Notes: generated by a model from the letters alone, not told the origin. Numbered from the stretch's first letter, positions 19,328-29,047 are shown. The stretch is 64,000 nucleotides of DNA from Calothrix sp. 336/3 (GCF_000734895.2 NZ_CP011382.1:5806700-5870699); one strand, 5' to 3'. Numbers and translations are program-made.

Positions 19328-19927
19328 ATGAGTGCGATCGCTCCTATAAAATTTCGGAAGCTACCTACCCAGAATTGGGGAGGAAAGATTTTTCACTGGG
19401 TGAATATTGTGAGTTTGTTTGTCATGTTGACAAGTGGATTGCAAATTTATAATGCTAATCCGGTGTTTGGTGGAAGGGGAGGTTTGCATATTCCCCCAAT
19501 ATTTACCTTAGGTGGTTGGTTAGCAGGTGGTAGACATTGGCATTTTGCTGCCATGTGGGTATTCTCTTTGAATCTACTCTGGTATGGATTATATATTCTC
19601 GTGACGCGACGCTGGCGACATCGGTTTGTTGGTAAAAATGATTTGCAAGCATTACAAAAAACTCGCAACCCCCAACGTTTAACCTATGCTTGGCATCGTA
19701 TAGTTTATACAAGTATTATTCCCATACTTTTATTTGCGATATTTACGGGTATAGGAATGTACAAACCTGCCCAGTTTCCCCAAATTGTCGATTTATTTGG
19801 AGGTTGGCAAGGTTTAAGAATTGTACATTTTCTGTCTGTACCCCTAGTGATAATTTTTGCGATGCTTCACAGTTGGTTAGGGAAAAAAGCTGGAGGTACG
19901 GAGTTAACAGAGTCAATGTTTTGGTGA
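19328..19927 (+). CDS. Cytochrome b561-type membrane subunit
   Basis: About 199 residues from the ATG at 19328; an upstream TTG (19301) adds nine residues with no support. Four membrane helices carry histidines positioned as b-heme ligands (KIFHWVN, RHWHFAAMW, YAWHRIVY, RIVHFLSV, AMLHSW). This fits the Ni/Fe-hydrogenase b-type / b561 family rather than the ferric-reductase-like MsrQ. The next gene, 30 bp downstream on the same strand, encodes a sulfite-oxidase-fold protein, so this subunit probably passes electrons between the quinone pool and that enzyme. Partnering is inferred from the operon. Confidence 0.85.
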   Translation: MSAIAPIKFRKLPTQNWGGKIFHWVNIVSLFVMLTSGLQIYNANPVFGGRGGLHIPPIFTLGGWLAGGRHWHFAAMWVFSLNLLWYGLYILVTRRWRHRFVGKNDLQALQKTRNPQRLTYAWHRIVYTSIIPILLFAIFTGIGMYKPAQFPQIVDLFGGWQGLRIVHFLSVPLVIIFAMLHSWLGKKAGGTELTESMFW

Positions 19928-19957
19928 AGAGATATAGTCTTGAGGTTAATTAGTTAA

Positions 19958-20671
19958 ATGCAGACACCAGATGCTAATTTTAGTCGGCGGCAATTTTTGC
20001 AACTTTCCAGTTTATCAAGTGTGAGTTTACTGTTAGGTGGTTGCGGTACACCCATATTTGAAGATGTGGTGGGTAAATTATCGGAACCTTTAAATCAGCA
20101 AGCAGAAAGTCTAATTTTCCAACCGCAAAAACCCGTACCAGAATTTTCCTGGAAGCAAGTAGAGCCAGATGCTTTAATTGTTAATACTTTTAGAAATACG
20201 CCAATAATTGATAGTGAAAAATATCGTTTAGTTATTGATGGGGAAGTAAATCATCCGTTGAGTTTGAGTATGGATGATGTGAAAAAATTATCTTTTACTT
20301 CCATGATTATTCGTCATGTATGCGTGGAAGGTTGGGCAGCAATTGTGCAGTGGGGCGGGGTAAAGTTGCGAGATTTAGTAGCTTTAGCTCAACCCAAAAA
20401 TACAGTTAAGTATGCCTATTTTATTTCGGCTGATGGCTACTATTCCAGTTGGGATATTAACTCAGCTTTACATCCCCAAACTTTATTAGCCTATGAAAAG
20501 AATGGGGCAAAATTACCAATAGATAATGGTGCGCCCCTACGTTTAGCTTCACCGATTAAACTCGGTTATAAACAGAGTAAATGGGTGACAAAAGTGACTT
20601 TAGTTAGTAGTTTGTCTCTACAACGGGGATATTGGGAAGATTATGGTTATGAGTGGTTTGCAGGATTATAA
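19958..20671 (+). CDS. Sulfite-oxidase-fold molybdopterin enzyme (MsrP/YedY-like)
   Basis: 237 residues. The N-terminus has a twin-arginine motif SRRQFLQ followed by SLLLGGC (Cys29), so it looks like a Tat-exported lipoprotein. The oxidoreductase molybdopterin domain follows, with the Mo-ligand cysteine at about residue 121 in IIRHVCVEGW, then WGGVKLRDL and the closing PLRLASPIKLGYKQSKWV. Related enzymes reduce methionine sulfoxide or oxidise sulfite; the substrate here is unknown. The b561 gene just upstream is the likely electron partner. Shorter than Escherichia coli MsrP by roughly 90 residues. Confidence 0.87.
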   Translation: MQTPDANFSRRQFLQLSSLSSVSLLLGGCGTPIFEDVVGKLSEPLNQQAESLIFQPQKPVPEFSWKQVEPDALIVNTFRNTPIIDSEKYRLVIDGEVNHPLSLSMDDVKKLSFTSMIIRHVCVEGWAAIVQWGGVKLRDLVALAQPKNTVKYAYFISADGYYSSWDINSALHPQTLLAYEKNGAKLPIDNGAPLRLASPIKLGYKQSKWVTKVTLVSSLSLQRGYWEDYGYEWFAGL

Positions 20672-20810
20672 TTTTTGAGTAGCAAGTATATCTCGTGTTT
20701 TTTCCCAGGATGCTGATAATAATTCCTTGCAAAATAGACAACTGACAATATATTGAGCGTCTACAATTTTACCTCACATTGCACTATTGTCTCAAATTAA
20801 CGGGAGATTG

Positions 20811-21140
20811 TCAGGATTGTTTATCTTCAATATTTTTGTACATTTGCTCTAGGATAAATCTTTCCTCAACATTCCGCAAAAAGTAACCATCTACCATTGC
20901 AGAACCCAAAATTCTGCCTAATTCATCGCGGTTAGTGGTAATCAATTGATTAAATCTATCAGTAGATAAGTTAGCCAAAATTGCCGCGATCGCCATTCTG
21001 ATGGCATCAAGTATTTCTGCTGAACCTGGTTGGGAAAGTTCGGCAACTGTTTGGGGATTTAATGATTGTACATACTGTAACAAACTGTTATCAGAGTTAT
21101 CAGCAAAATAATTGGGTTGAGGATGGGAAAGATTACTCAT
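20811..21140 (-). CDS. DUF760 family protein
   Basis: About 109 residues starting at the ATG at 21140; an in-frame TTG at 21185 is less likely. The core LLQYVQSLNPQTVAELSQPGSAEILDAI in frame with AAILANLSTDRFNQLITTNRDELGRILGSAMVDGYFLRNVEERF is the DUF760 pattern found in cyanobacteria and chloroplasts. The function of the family is not established. Single gene, convergent with the molybdopterin enzyme gene. Confidence 0.82.
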   Translation of the reverse strand: MSNLSHPQPNYFADNSDNSLLQYVQSLNPQTVAELSQPGSAEILDAIRMAIAAILANLSTDRFNQLITTNRDELGRILGSAMVDGYFLRNVEERFILEQMYKNIEDKQS

Positions 21141-21361
21141 AGGATAATTATTTTGTCTAGGAGATAATGAATTGATATTAAGCAATCTATCAATTTTTAT
21201 CTTGCCATCCTATGAGTTTTTCCGAACTTTTCTATGGTGGTTTTCTTCCCAGTATAACTACAGTAGGTAGGATTTCTCAGTTATTTCTATACCACATATT
21301 TTATAGCCATGGGAAAAACTAAGCGAATTCTGACTATATAACCTCAAAAATTATTTGTGAT

Positions 21362-22669
21362 TCATAAACTCGATTTGTTCGGTATCGCAATGATTTTTGG
21401 AGATGATTTTCTAGCCAAAATTAAATTATTATCTCTGTATTCTGGTTGATTGATAAGTTGCTGATATATCCTGACTAATTCATCATTTAGTTTTTCAATT
21501 TCAAAATATTTCTCAACATGCTTACGTCCATTTTTACCCATTTCCTGGCATTTTTCAGGATGCTGTATGAGATACATTAACCTATCCGCAATAGCTGAAG
21601 TATCTTTTTCTCGTACTAAAAAACCAGATGTATTATCTTCTACTAATTCTGGAATTCCTCCATGTTGAGTAGCAATTACTGGTAAACCCATAGCCATTGC
21701 TTCTTTTAAAGTATTAACTGGTGCATCTTGATTTCCATCCTCAGCGGTGATACTAGGAGCAAGTAAGATATGGGAATTATCCAGAATTTGAATAATTTCT
21801 GTTTGAGTTCTCCAACCCCAAAATTTAACTTTATCTGTAATCTTTAAATCCCTAGCTAATTTTTCTAATTCGGCTTTCAGATAGCCATCTCCAATTATAT
21901 TATACTCAATATTCTGGTAAATATTAGCAACTTCTGCTATGGCAAGGAGAGCATACTTAAAACCTTTTTTTTCTACGAGTCTGCCAATACTTGTAATGAT
22001 AATTTTTTCTGTGACTGGATGATGATGGAAATGGAAATTTTGGCAATTGATACCAGAGTAGTGAACTGTAATTTTTGTAGGAGGGCAACCAATTTTAATA
22101 GCTCGATTGCGGAAAAATTCACAATTCGCTAGGAACAAATCTCCAGATTTAAATAACTTGTTATATACCCTCGTGCTATTTTTTTGGAGATAGGAGCTTA
22201 TATCATAACCACGGAAAGATGTCACCAACTTACCTTGAATTACTCCTAGCTCGCGCAGAGTCATTCCTGTTAAACCGTGGGTTCCAAATTGACAGTGAAT
22301 AATATCATATTTAGGTATATCTAGAAAAGACATTACTAAATATAGTAATCTCAGGGATAAAGCGAGTCTGCCGTATTTCCAAAAATTGAGCGATCGCCAT
22401 ATCATCCTATTTGGAATTTTTCTCATAGAAACTATTAACTTTAATGCCCCAAACAACCTCCATATATAGTTTTGGGGAATCGGAATTAAATAGTGAGTCC
22501 GAGCAATAAGATGATATTTCTCCACATCTGGATGAAATTTTGTAACTTCCTGAGGTTGATATCCATAAATATGTACCTCATGTCCACGTTCAATTAATCC
22601 TGTTATCTGATTGATAATAAATGTTTCTGAAAGGACAGGAAAATGACCGACGATAAACGCAATTTTCAT
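21362..22669 (-). CDS. GT4 glycosyltransferase
   Basis: 435 residues, GT-B fold. The N-terminal half begins MKIAFIVGHFPVLSETFIINQI, the opening of the WcaL/AmsK-like GT4 group that works on exopolysaccharides. The C-terminal half has ITSIGRLVEKKGFKYALLAIAEV, NIIGDGYLKAELEKLA, WGWRTQTEIIQIL and EGNQDAPVNTLKEAMAMGLPVIAT-type nucleotide-sugar binding segments (here ITAEDGNQDAP). Acts at the cytosolic face in glycan assembly; donor and product cannot be assigned. It stands apart from the wzm/wzt cluster and its 5' end faces the divergent flavoprotein gene. Confidence 0.87.
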   Translation of the reverse strand: MKIAFIVGHFPVLSETFIINQITGLIERGHEVHIYGYQPQEVTKFHPDVEKYHLIARTHYLIPIPQNYIWRLFGALKLIVSMRKIPNRMIWRSLNFWKYGRLALSLRLLYLVMSFLDIPKYDIIHCQFGTHGLTGMTLRELGVIQGKLVTSFRGYDISSYLQKNSTRVYNKLFKSGDLFLANCEFFRNRAIKIGCPPTKITVHYSGINCQNFHFHHHPVTEKIIITSIGRLVEKKGFKYALLAIAEVANIYQNIEYNIIGDGYLKAELEKLARDLKITDKVKFWGWRTQTEIIQILDNSHILLAPSITAEDGNQDAPVNTLKEAMAMGLPVIATQHGGIPELVEDNTSGFLVREKDTSAIADRLMYLIQHPEKCQEMGKNGRKHVEKYFEIEKLNDELVRIYQQLINQPEYRDNNLILARKSSPKIIAIPNKSSL

Positions 22670-22885
22670 GTCAGTTAGCGATGAATAAATATTTTTACTG
22701 AGAATACTTAGTCAAGTATGGACAAATAACTGAAGAGAGAGTCGGAAGCAACAAGGAATACACATAAAAATTTTTCTCTGTCCAAATATTTTATCTTATA
22801 TACAACTGAAATTTGATAAATAATTGGAATTTTTCCCCACTTCATCGCTAGGATGATAAAAGTAACTTGATGGAAAGTAAAAAAA

Positions 22886-24421
22886 ATGACTTTGACAACA
22901 GAAATTCTCTCCCAACTACCAGGAGATGTACTGACGGGATTACGTCGCGCTGACAGTATGTTGACAAATTTACGCCAAGGCAATCAAGTAATTCCCCAGG
23001 TAGTAACAGTTAGTCAAGAAAATATCAGTACGAGGGAGTGGGATGTCATTATTTGTGGCGGTACATTAGGAATTTTGCTCGGTGCTGCTTTAGCGATGAA
23101 GGGGATAAAAGTTGCCCTATTAGAAAGAGGTATTTTACGGGGTAGGGAACAGGAATGGAATATTTCCCGTAAGGAATTAGAGGTATTTCTAGAGTTAAAC
23201 TTATTAACTGCAACAGAATTAACCCAGGCGATCGCCACAGAATACAATCCTGCGAGGGTAGGTTTTCACCAAGGAACGGAAGTTTGGGTAGAGGATGTCT
23301 TAAATATTGGGGTGGATCCTCTGTATCTCCTAGAAACCCTGAAACAAAAATTCCTGGCTGCTGGGGGAACTCTCCTAGAAAATACTCCCTTTTCTGGGGT
23401 AGTTGTCCATCCCAATGGTGTAGTAGTTAATGATACTTATACCAGCCGTTTACTAATTGATGCGATGGGACACTTTTCCCCTATCACCCAGCAAGCAAGG
23501 GGAGGAAAGAAACCCGATGCATTATGTCTAGTTGTGGGAACTTGTGCAGAAGGTTTTCCGGAAAACCACCAAGGGGACTTGTTGTTATCTTTCACCACCT
23601 TAGAGAACCAATGTCAGTACTTCTGGGAAGCTTTCCCAGCAAGGGATGGCAGAACAACCTACCTATTTACCTACATGGATGCGGATCCGCAACGTATAGG
23701 TTTGGAAACGTTCTTTGAGGAGTATTTGCGCTTGCTGCCAGCATATCAAAACATTGAACTGAATCAGCTCACATTTAAACGTGCTTTATTTGGCTTTTTC
23801 CCTTCCCATCGTCAAAGTCCCCTGAAAACACCATGGAACTATATTCTCCCCGTGGGAGATAGTAGTGGTTGTCAATCTCCCCTCAGTTTTGGGGGGTTTG
23901 GTGCGATGGTACGTCACCTGAAGCGGTTGACTGATGGTATTACCGAAGCACTAGAAACAGAACAATTATCAGCATCTGCACTGCAATTATTGCAACCCTA
24001 CCAACCGAGTTTATCGGTGACATGGTTATTTCAAAAAGCTATGAGTGTAGGTTTACAGCAAAAAATTGCCCCTCAACAAATTAATCAGCTACTATCAGCA
24101 GTTTTTGCAGAAATGCAACAGCTTGGAGAACCTGTATTAAAACCATTTCTCCAGGATATTGTGCAATTTTCTGCTCTGACTCAAACTCTATTAAAAACCA
24201 ATTTTTCTCATCCTATGTTAGTTGCCAAAATTATTCCCCATGTGGGATTAATCAGCTTAATAAATTGGTTATTACATTACATTAATTTGGCAATGTACAC
24301 CATTCTATTTGCGTGCGCTCAAATTCTTCAACCTTGGGAAAAGAACTTATCACCTGTTGCTCAATACTATTGGCATCGTTGGGTAGATGGGTGGAAATAT
24401 GGTGCAGGGAAAGATTATTAA
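22886..24421 (+). CDS. FAD-dependent oxidoreductase, CruP/CruA lycopene-cyclase-like
   Basis: 511 residues. The Rossmann FAD site is WDVIICGGTLGILLGAALAMKGIKVALLERG, followed by a second conserved block LLIDAMGHFSPITQQARGGKKPD and YILPVGDSSGCQSPLSFGGFGAMVRHL near the middle. The whole layout and the C-terminal YYWHRWVDGWKYGAGKDY resemble the CruA/CruP flavoproteins of cyanobacteria and plants. CruA is a lycopene cyclase; the paralogue CruP has been linked to carotenoid homeostasis and oxidative stress. I favour the CruP group by recollection of its C-terminus, but this needs an alignment. Soluble N-terminus, hydrophobic C-terminal third. Confidence 0.65.
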   Translation: MTLTTEILSQLPGDVLTGLRRADSMLTNLRQGNQVIPQVVTVSQENISTREWDVIICGGTLGILLGAALAMKGIKVALLERGILRGREQEWNISRKELEVFLELNLLTATELTQAIATEYNPARVGFHQGTEVWVEDVLNIGVDPLYLLETLKQKFLAAGGTLLENTPFSGVVVHPNGVVVNDTYTSRLLIDAMGHFSPITQQARGGKKPDALCLVVGTCAEGFPENHQGDLLLSFTTLENQCQYFWEAFPARDGRTTYLFTYMDADPQRIGLETFFEEYLRLLPAYQNIELNQLTFKRALFGFFPSHRQSPLKTPWNYILPVGDSSGCQSPLSFGGFGAMVRHLKRLTDGITEALETEQLSASALQLLQPYQPSLSVTWLFQKAMSVGLQQKIAPQQINQLLSAVFAEMQQLGEPVLKPFLQDIVQFSALTQTLLKTNFSHPMLVAKIIPHVGLISLINWLLHYINLAMYTILFACAQILQPWEKNLSPVAQYYWHRWVDGWKYGAGKDY

Positions 24422-24586
24422 TGGACAAAAAATCATCCTAGGAAGGATTAAAATTCAAAAAATCCCAAGTAGATTCTAAAAAGTTTGTGCTATGAGTGTC
24501 ATTCTCCGTAAAATTTTGAGTCATTGAGAATCAATTTACGGTTTCTAGAAATTACATAATCTTTGTATTTTGTCTTAAAAACATAT

Positions 24587-25300
24587 ATGCAGACATCGGG
24601 ACGTACAGGACATAAATATTTTGGAACTCTTATCAACTTGCTGCGAGATAGGCAGATATTTTTAGAAGAGATTCGCCAAGGAATTAAACTTCCAAGTAAA
24701 ATTTTTTCTTTGCTCATTTGTAGCTCGATATTTTTGGCAATTTATGGCGGAATTATTGGTGCATCTCATAGTTGGATGCAAGCGCTAGCATCGTCAGTCA
24801 AATTGCCTGTCCTCTACCTGATGACATTAATAATTTGTCTACCTACTTTGTATTTTGCCAATATTATCTTTGGTTCTAAACGCTCCCTCGGTCAATATTT
24901 TGCCCTCGTATTAACTGCGGTTTCTATTACTAGTGTTTTGCTCTTTAGCTTTGCACCCATTGCACTATTTTTCATCATCACTACGAATAATTATCAGTTT
25001 CAGATTTTATTCAACGTGATAATTTTTGGTTTCACCGGATTTATGGGAATTTCTTCCCTATATAAAGCCAGTAATATTGTTCTGGAACAGGAGGGAGAAG
25101 GATTAGAAACCAGAAGAAAAATTATCCGTGCTTGGCTATTTCTCTATGCATTTGTGGGTAGTCAATTAGGATGGACTCTCAGACCATTTTTTGGTAATCC
25201 TGGCTCAACTTTTCAAATGTTTCGGCAACTCCATGGGGAGGAAGGAAACTTTTACTTAAGTGTGGTTAAATCTTTGATTTATCTCCTCGGATTTCGCTAG
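24587..25300 (+). CDS. Membrane protein, first of a tandem paralogous pair
   Basis: About 237 residues from the ATG at 24587 (an upstream TTG at 24563 is unlikely). Five or six hydrophobic segments follow an amphipathic N-terminus FGTLINLLRDRQIFLEEIRQGIKL. Shared with the next gene are GASHSWMQAL, LPTLYFANIIFGSKRSL, FSFAPIALFFIIT and the C-terminal LRPFFGNPGS. The pattern of several short helices resembles Yip1-like membrane proteins, but I cannot assign the family firmly. It is followed by its paralogue after 88 bp on the same strand. Confidence 0.72.
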   Translation: MQTSGRTGHKYFGTLINLLRDRQIFLEEIRQGIKLPSKIFSLLICSSIFLAIYGGIIGASHSWMQALASSVKLPVLYLMTLIICLPTLYFANIIFGSKRSLGQYFALVLTAVSITSVLLFSFAPIALFFIITTNNYQFQILFNVIIFGFTGFMGISSLYKASNIVLEQEGEGLETRRKIIRAWLFLYAFVGSQLGWTLRPFFGNPGSTFQMFRQLHGEEGNFYLSVVKSLIYLLGFR

Positions 25301-25388
25301 TATCATCCCAATTTTGAGAATAAGTACTTAGAAACATTCTCTGATTAATTATCTCTGAAATCTCAATTAATAAAACTCACTTTTTAAT

Positions 25389-26096
25389 ATGCTACAAAAA
25401 CAAAATCCCGGAATTAAACACTTTGACATTCTGCTGACTTTACTGCGCGATCGCCAGAATTTTCTCGAAGAAATCAAACAAGGAATCCGATTACAAGCAA
25501 AAGCTAATTCTCTGCTAGTTGTTAGTTCTATTTTCTTTTCTATATATGGAGCAATTATTGGTGCTTCCCATAGCTGGATGCAAGCTTTGTCTGGAGCAAT
25601 TAAATTTCCTGCATTCTATCTTCTGAGCTTGATCATCTGTTTTCCCACCCTATTCTTTTTCAATGTTCTATTCGGTTCTCGTAGTAGCTTACAACAACAT
25701 TTTGTTGTCTTACTCACTGCGGTGTCTGTGATGAGTGTACTGCTTTTTAGCTTTGCACCTGTCACCCTCTTCTTCCTCATTACCTCACCAGGTTCCTACC
25801 AATTTTTTAAATTGTTGAATGTCTTTATCTTCTTTGTCACAGGTTCCTTTGGAGTCAAATTTCTTTACGATGGGATGCAATTACTCTCCCAACAAGATGA
25901 AATTGGGAAGGCAACTCGTACTACTATTTTAAGGTCTTGGTTGCTCCTATACGCCTTTGTGGGAATGCAATTAGGCTGGTTCCTACGTCCATTTTTCGGC
26001 GCACCAGGAAGCCAATTTGAGCTATTTCGTGCAGTGGGTGGTAACTTTTATCTAGATATCATTCAAGCTCTGTCAGAAATTCTCGGATACAAATAA
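25389..26096 (+). CDS. Membrane protein, second of a tandem paralogous pair
   Basis: 235 residues. Aligns end to end by eye with its upstream neighbour: DILLTLLRDRQNFLEEIKQGIRL, GASHSWMQALSGAIKFPAFYLL, FNVLFGSRSSLQQHF, VSVMSVLLFSFAPVTLFFLIT, WLLLYAFVGMQLGWFLRPFFGAPGS. The conserved charged N-terminus and the RPFFG motif are retained while loops differ, suggesting an old duplication with both copies under selection. Function unknown. Both genes probably form one transcript; downstream lies a 230-bp spacer with HIP1 sites before the convergent photolyase gene. Confidence 0.72.
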   Translation: MLQKQNPGIKHFDILLTLLRDRQNFLEEIKQGIRLQAKANSLLVVSSIFFSIYGAIIGASHSWMQALSGAIKFPAFYLLSLIICFPTLFFFNVLFGSRSSLQQHFVVLLTAVSVMSVLLFSFAPVTLFFLITSPGSYQFFKLLNVFIFFVTGSFGVKFLYDGMQLLSQQDEIGKATRTTILRSWLLLYAFVGMQLGWFLRPFFGAPGSQFELFRAVGGNFYLDIIQALSEILGYK

Positions 26097-26323
26097 TTCT
26101 GATTACTCCATGGTTGGCGATCGCGCAAAGTTTTAACAGGTATGGCGATCGCCACAAAATCTCTAACTTTTCCATCGATAAGTTTTGTTTTGGGGTTAAA
26201 TCCTCACTACAAAACTTTATTGTATTAACCTAGCTTCTCCCAGAGCGACATATTACGAAATTACGTTAGTATGACTCTCCCGAAGGAAGGATTACGAATG
26301 ATTTTAACTCTAATACGGTAGTT

Positions 26324-27841
26324 TTAATCTATCTTTTCCTGGATTTCCTGACTATACCAATTATCTACTTGTTGATGAATTGCTGATAATTCTTCCTGGG
26401 ACATTTTATCTAAATTCTTCAGAATAAAACTCATCCTTCCCTGGGTTTGTAGTTTGTCTCGATGACGTTCTAAAAAATGCCAGTAAAAGAAATTAAAAGG
26501 ACAAGCTTTTTCTCCTACACGCTCCTTGGGATTATATACACATCCCTGACAATAATCACTCATTTTATTAATATAATTTGCTGAAGCTGCGTAGGGTTTA
26601 GAGGCTAAAATGCCACCATCAGCAAATAAACCCATACCAATAACATTAGTTTGCATTACCCAGTCATACCCATCAATAAATACTGCATGGAACCAATTTT
26701 CCACTGCTTGGGGTGATAAACCAGCAATTAACGCAAAGTTACTTAATACCATTAATCTTTGGATATGATGGGCATAACCTGTATCAGCAATTTGGGTAAA
26801 AATTTGGTGTAAACAGTTCATTTGAGTTTGACTGTTCCAGAAAAAATTCGGTAGAGCTTGGGTATGCTGAAAATAATTTTTCTTCCCATAGTCTGCACCC
26901 AGATAATGGTAAATCCCATGCATATATTCTCGCCATCCCAAAACTTGACGGATAAATCCTTCTACACTATTGAGATGTAATTTTCTACTGTAATGTGCAT
27001 TTTCTGCGGCTTGAATTACTTCTAGAGGTTGTAATAAACCTAAGTTTAAGTAGGGAGAAATTAGGGAGTGCCACATAGTTTTTTCTCCCGTCACCATCGC
27101 ATCTTGATATGCTCCAAAATCGGCTAATCTATAGTCAATAAACCAGTTTAAAACCTCTAAAGCTTGGGTACGATTTACACCCCAAAGAAAATTATCACAA
27201 TTTCCATAGGTAGGAACAGATAAATGCTTAACCTTCTCCATTACCTCTAGGGTAATTTTATCTGGTGTAAACCACATTGCTGGAGGAGTTTGTAAGTTTT
27301 TTTTAGGAGGTTTTCGGTTCTCTTTATCAAAGTTCCATTCTCCCCCAACTGGTTTATCACCTGCCATCAGAATATGAAATTTACGCCTACCTACACGGTA
27401 AAAATCTTCCATCAGTAGACGTTTTCTCCCCTTTGCCCAGTTTTGAAATTCTTCTCGACTCCAGAGAAAATGGTTATTAGGAATTAAGCTAATTTTACAG
27501 GGTAATTCTAAACTGGAAATCTTCTGACTAAAGGTCTGATCATTAGGTGTCATCACCCGTAATTCTGTGATTTTTTCCTCTTCTATCCATGTTCTGAGAG
27601 GTGTAATAAAATCATCGGCGATCGCGTAAGTTACATGGTAGCCTTTTTCTCTTAATTCTTGTGCAAAATGCCGCATCGCTGACCAAACTAAAACCAGTTT
27701 TTGCTGATGATAGGGTCTTTCCTGAATATGACTAAGTGATTCAATCAAAATTACTGGTAACGAATTTATCTTACTACAACTCTGTAAAGCCGATTCCTCT
27801 AACCATAATTGATCACCTAAAATCCAAACTCCAATAGTCAT
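26324..27841 (-). CDS. Iron-sulfur cryptochrome/photolyase (FeS-BCP, PhrB-like)
   Basis: 505 residues, 'photolyase-related' family. The N-terminal alpha/beta domain begins MTIGVWILGDQLW; the C-terminal helical domain contains the FAD region (EGFIRQVLGWREYMHGIY, FADGGILASKPYAASANYI). Four cysteines, C343, C431, C434 and C447, reproduce the spacing of the [4Fe-4S] ligands of Agrobacterium PhrB (350, 438, 441, 454) with a constant offset of seven. It is therefore expected to bind FAD and a 4Fe-4S cluster and to repair (6-4) photoproducts, or act as a light sensor. The N-terminal position of the 6,7-dimethyl-8-ribityllumazine antenna cannot be checked without a structure alignment. Single gene. 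Confidence 0.92.
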   Translation of the reverse strand: MTIGVWILGDQLWLEESALQSCSKINSLPVILIESLSHIQERPYHQQKLVLVWSAMRHFAQELREKGYHVTYAIADDFITPLRTWIEEEKITELRVMTPNDQTFSQKISSLELPCKISLIPNNHFLWSREEFQNWAKGRKRLLMEDFYRVGRRKFHILMAGDKPVGGEWNFDKENRKPPKKNLQTPPAMWFTPDKITLEVMEKVKHLSVPTYGNCDNFLWGVNRTQALEVLNWFIDYRLADFGAYQDAMVTGEKTMWHSLISPYLNLGLLQPLEVIQAAENAHYSRKLHLNSVEGFIRQVLGWREYMHGIYHYLGADYGKKNYFQHTQALPNFFWNSQTQMNCLHQIFTQIADTGYAHHIQRLMVLSNFALIAGLSPQAVENWFHAVFIDGYDWVMQTNVIGMGLFADGGILASKPYAASANYINKMSDYCQGCVYNPKERVGEKACPFNFFYWHFLERHRDKLQTQGRMSFILKNLDKMSQEELSAIHQQVDNWYSQEIQEKID

Positions 27842-27887
27842 AAATTAATAGATACAATCAAGTCGCTCCCCATAACTATACTTTAAT

Positions 27888-29045
27888 TTATTTTGATGCA
27901 ATTTTCCCTCGAATCATTTGCCATTTCTGTAACCATTGTTTTAATTCCCCCTCACTCAAATTTCGCTTGCGAGATGGTAAATTTAAAACATCTAAAATTT
28001 CTGAAGAATTTTCTCCTGTTTTCTGTTGCCAGGTATCAATAATTATTTGCGAATCTAATAAATTCTTACCCAAACCCAAACTTTTTTGTAGCTGTAACTG
28101 TTCTGCTTTCCCTACCATTTCAACTACAAAATTCTGAGAGTCCGCTTTTTGCAAAACCCCAGCAAGAGCTTGAATATAAGCTTCACTATTATCAACCACC
28201 TGGTTATCAAAAATCACAGGTTTACCCAGACGACGATTTTGAGCGATCGCCAAGATTAACAGCATCACCCCTACCTGTATCAAAGCTGGAAATAGGGGAG
28301 TTTTCGCCAAATAGTCAGTTAAATTTCCCTCTTTCTCCGTCTTTTGCACCTGCTTATCTTTGTAACCGTGAATATATTCATCAACAAATAACTTGTGATT
28401 TTTCTCACTTACCAAAGTCGCCAAATAAGGAAAATTACCGGGATTGTCTTGATACGCATTTGCCGCTAAATGGGGAGTAACAGCAAAAATTGCCTTACCT
28501 TTACCAACTTTTAGTTCCCAAACTACCGCACCATCGCGATCGCCTAATAATAATTTTTCTTCTGAGGAATCAACCGGGGATTTCGCCTGATTTTTTGTAT
28601 CGGTGATGGATATGGGAGATGGGGAGACTAAATTTCTGCGTCTACTAGTCGCAATTTCCACATTACCCACAGGAGAATTTTGCTGTGTAATAAATTTTGC
28701 ACCTGTCACAGGTTCACGCACACCCAAAACCACCAAAGTATTACCCTTTTCTAACCACTGCAATTCCCTTTCCGAAACGTAGGATTTCTGCCAGTTACTA
28801 GAGACTTGTAGTAAAGTTACGGGTTGCTTTTCTGTAACTAAATCACCTAAGGGTTTTTGCCAACGCTGAATGTTCACACCACGCTGTTGCATAAAAGCAT
28901 ACCAAGCTCCGTAGCCATCAGGACTGCGACTATAGGTAGAACCACTACGGTTTTGATTACTCACCGGCGCAGCAATCAGGGTTAAAAGGATAACTGCGAC
29001 AATGGCGATCGCTGCAAATATTACTAGGCGGTTAGGACGTTTCAT
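27888..29045 (-). CDS. DUF4350 domain membrane protein
   Basis: 385 residues. N-terminal membrane helix (LVIFAAIAIVAVILLTLIAAPV), an extracytoplasmic segment starting YSRSPDGYGAWYAFMQQRGVNIQRW (the DUF4350 signature: a GATase-like fold), a second helix near residue 265 (LFPALIQVGVMLLILAIAQNRRLGKP), and a cytosolic helical tail. DUF4350 genes commonly sit with DUF4129 and MoxR/DUF58 genes. Here the DUF4129 gene is directly upstream with a 2-bp gap, so the pair is translationally close-coupled. MoxR and DUF58 are not visible next to it. Confidence 0.85.
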   Translation of the reverse strand: MKRPNRLVIFAAIAIVAVILLTLIAAPVSNQNRSGSTYSRSPDGYGAWYAFMQQRGVNIQRWQKPLGDLVTEKQPVTLLQVSSNWQKSYVSERELQWLEKGNTLVVLGVREPVTGAKFITQQNSPVGNVEIATSRRRNLVSPSPISITDTKNQAKSPVDSSEEKLLLGDRDGAVVWELKVGKGKAIFAVTPHLAANAYQDNPGNFPYLATLVSEKNHKLFVDEYIHGYKDKQVQKTEKEGNLTDYLAKTPLFPALIQVGVMLLILAIAQNRRLGKPVIFDNQVVDNSEAYIQALAGVLQKADSQNFVVEMVGKAEQLQLQKSLGLGKNLLDSQIIIDTWQQKTGENSSEILDVLNLPSRKRNLSEGELKQWLQKWQMIRGKIASK

Positions 29046-29047
29046 GG

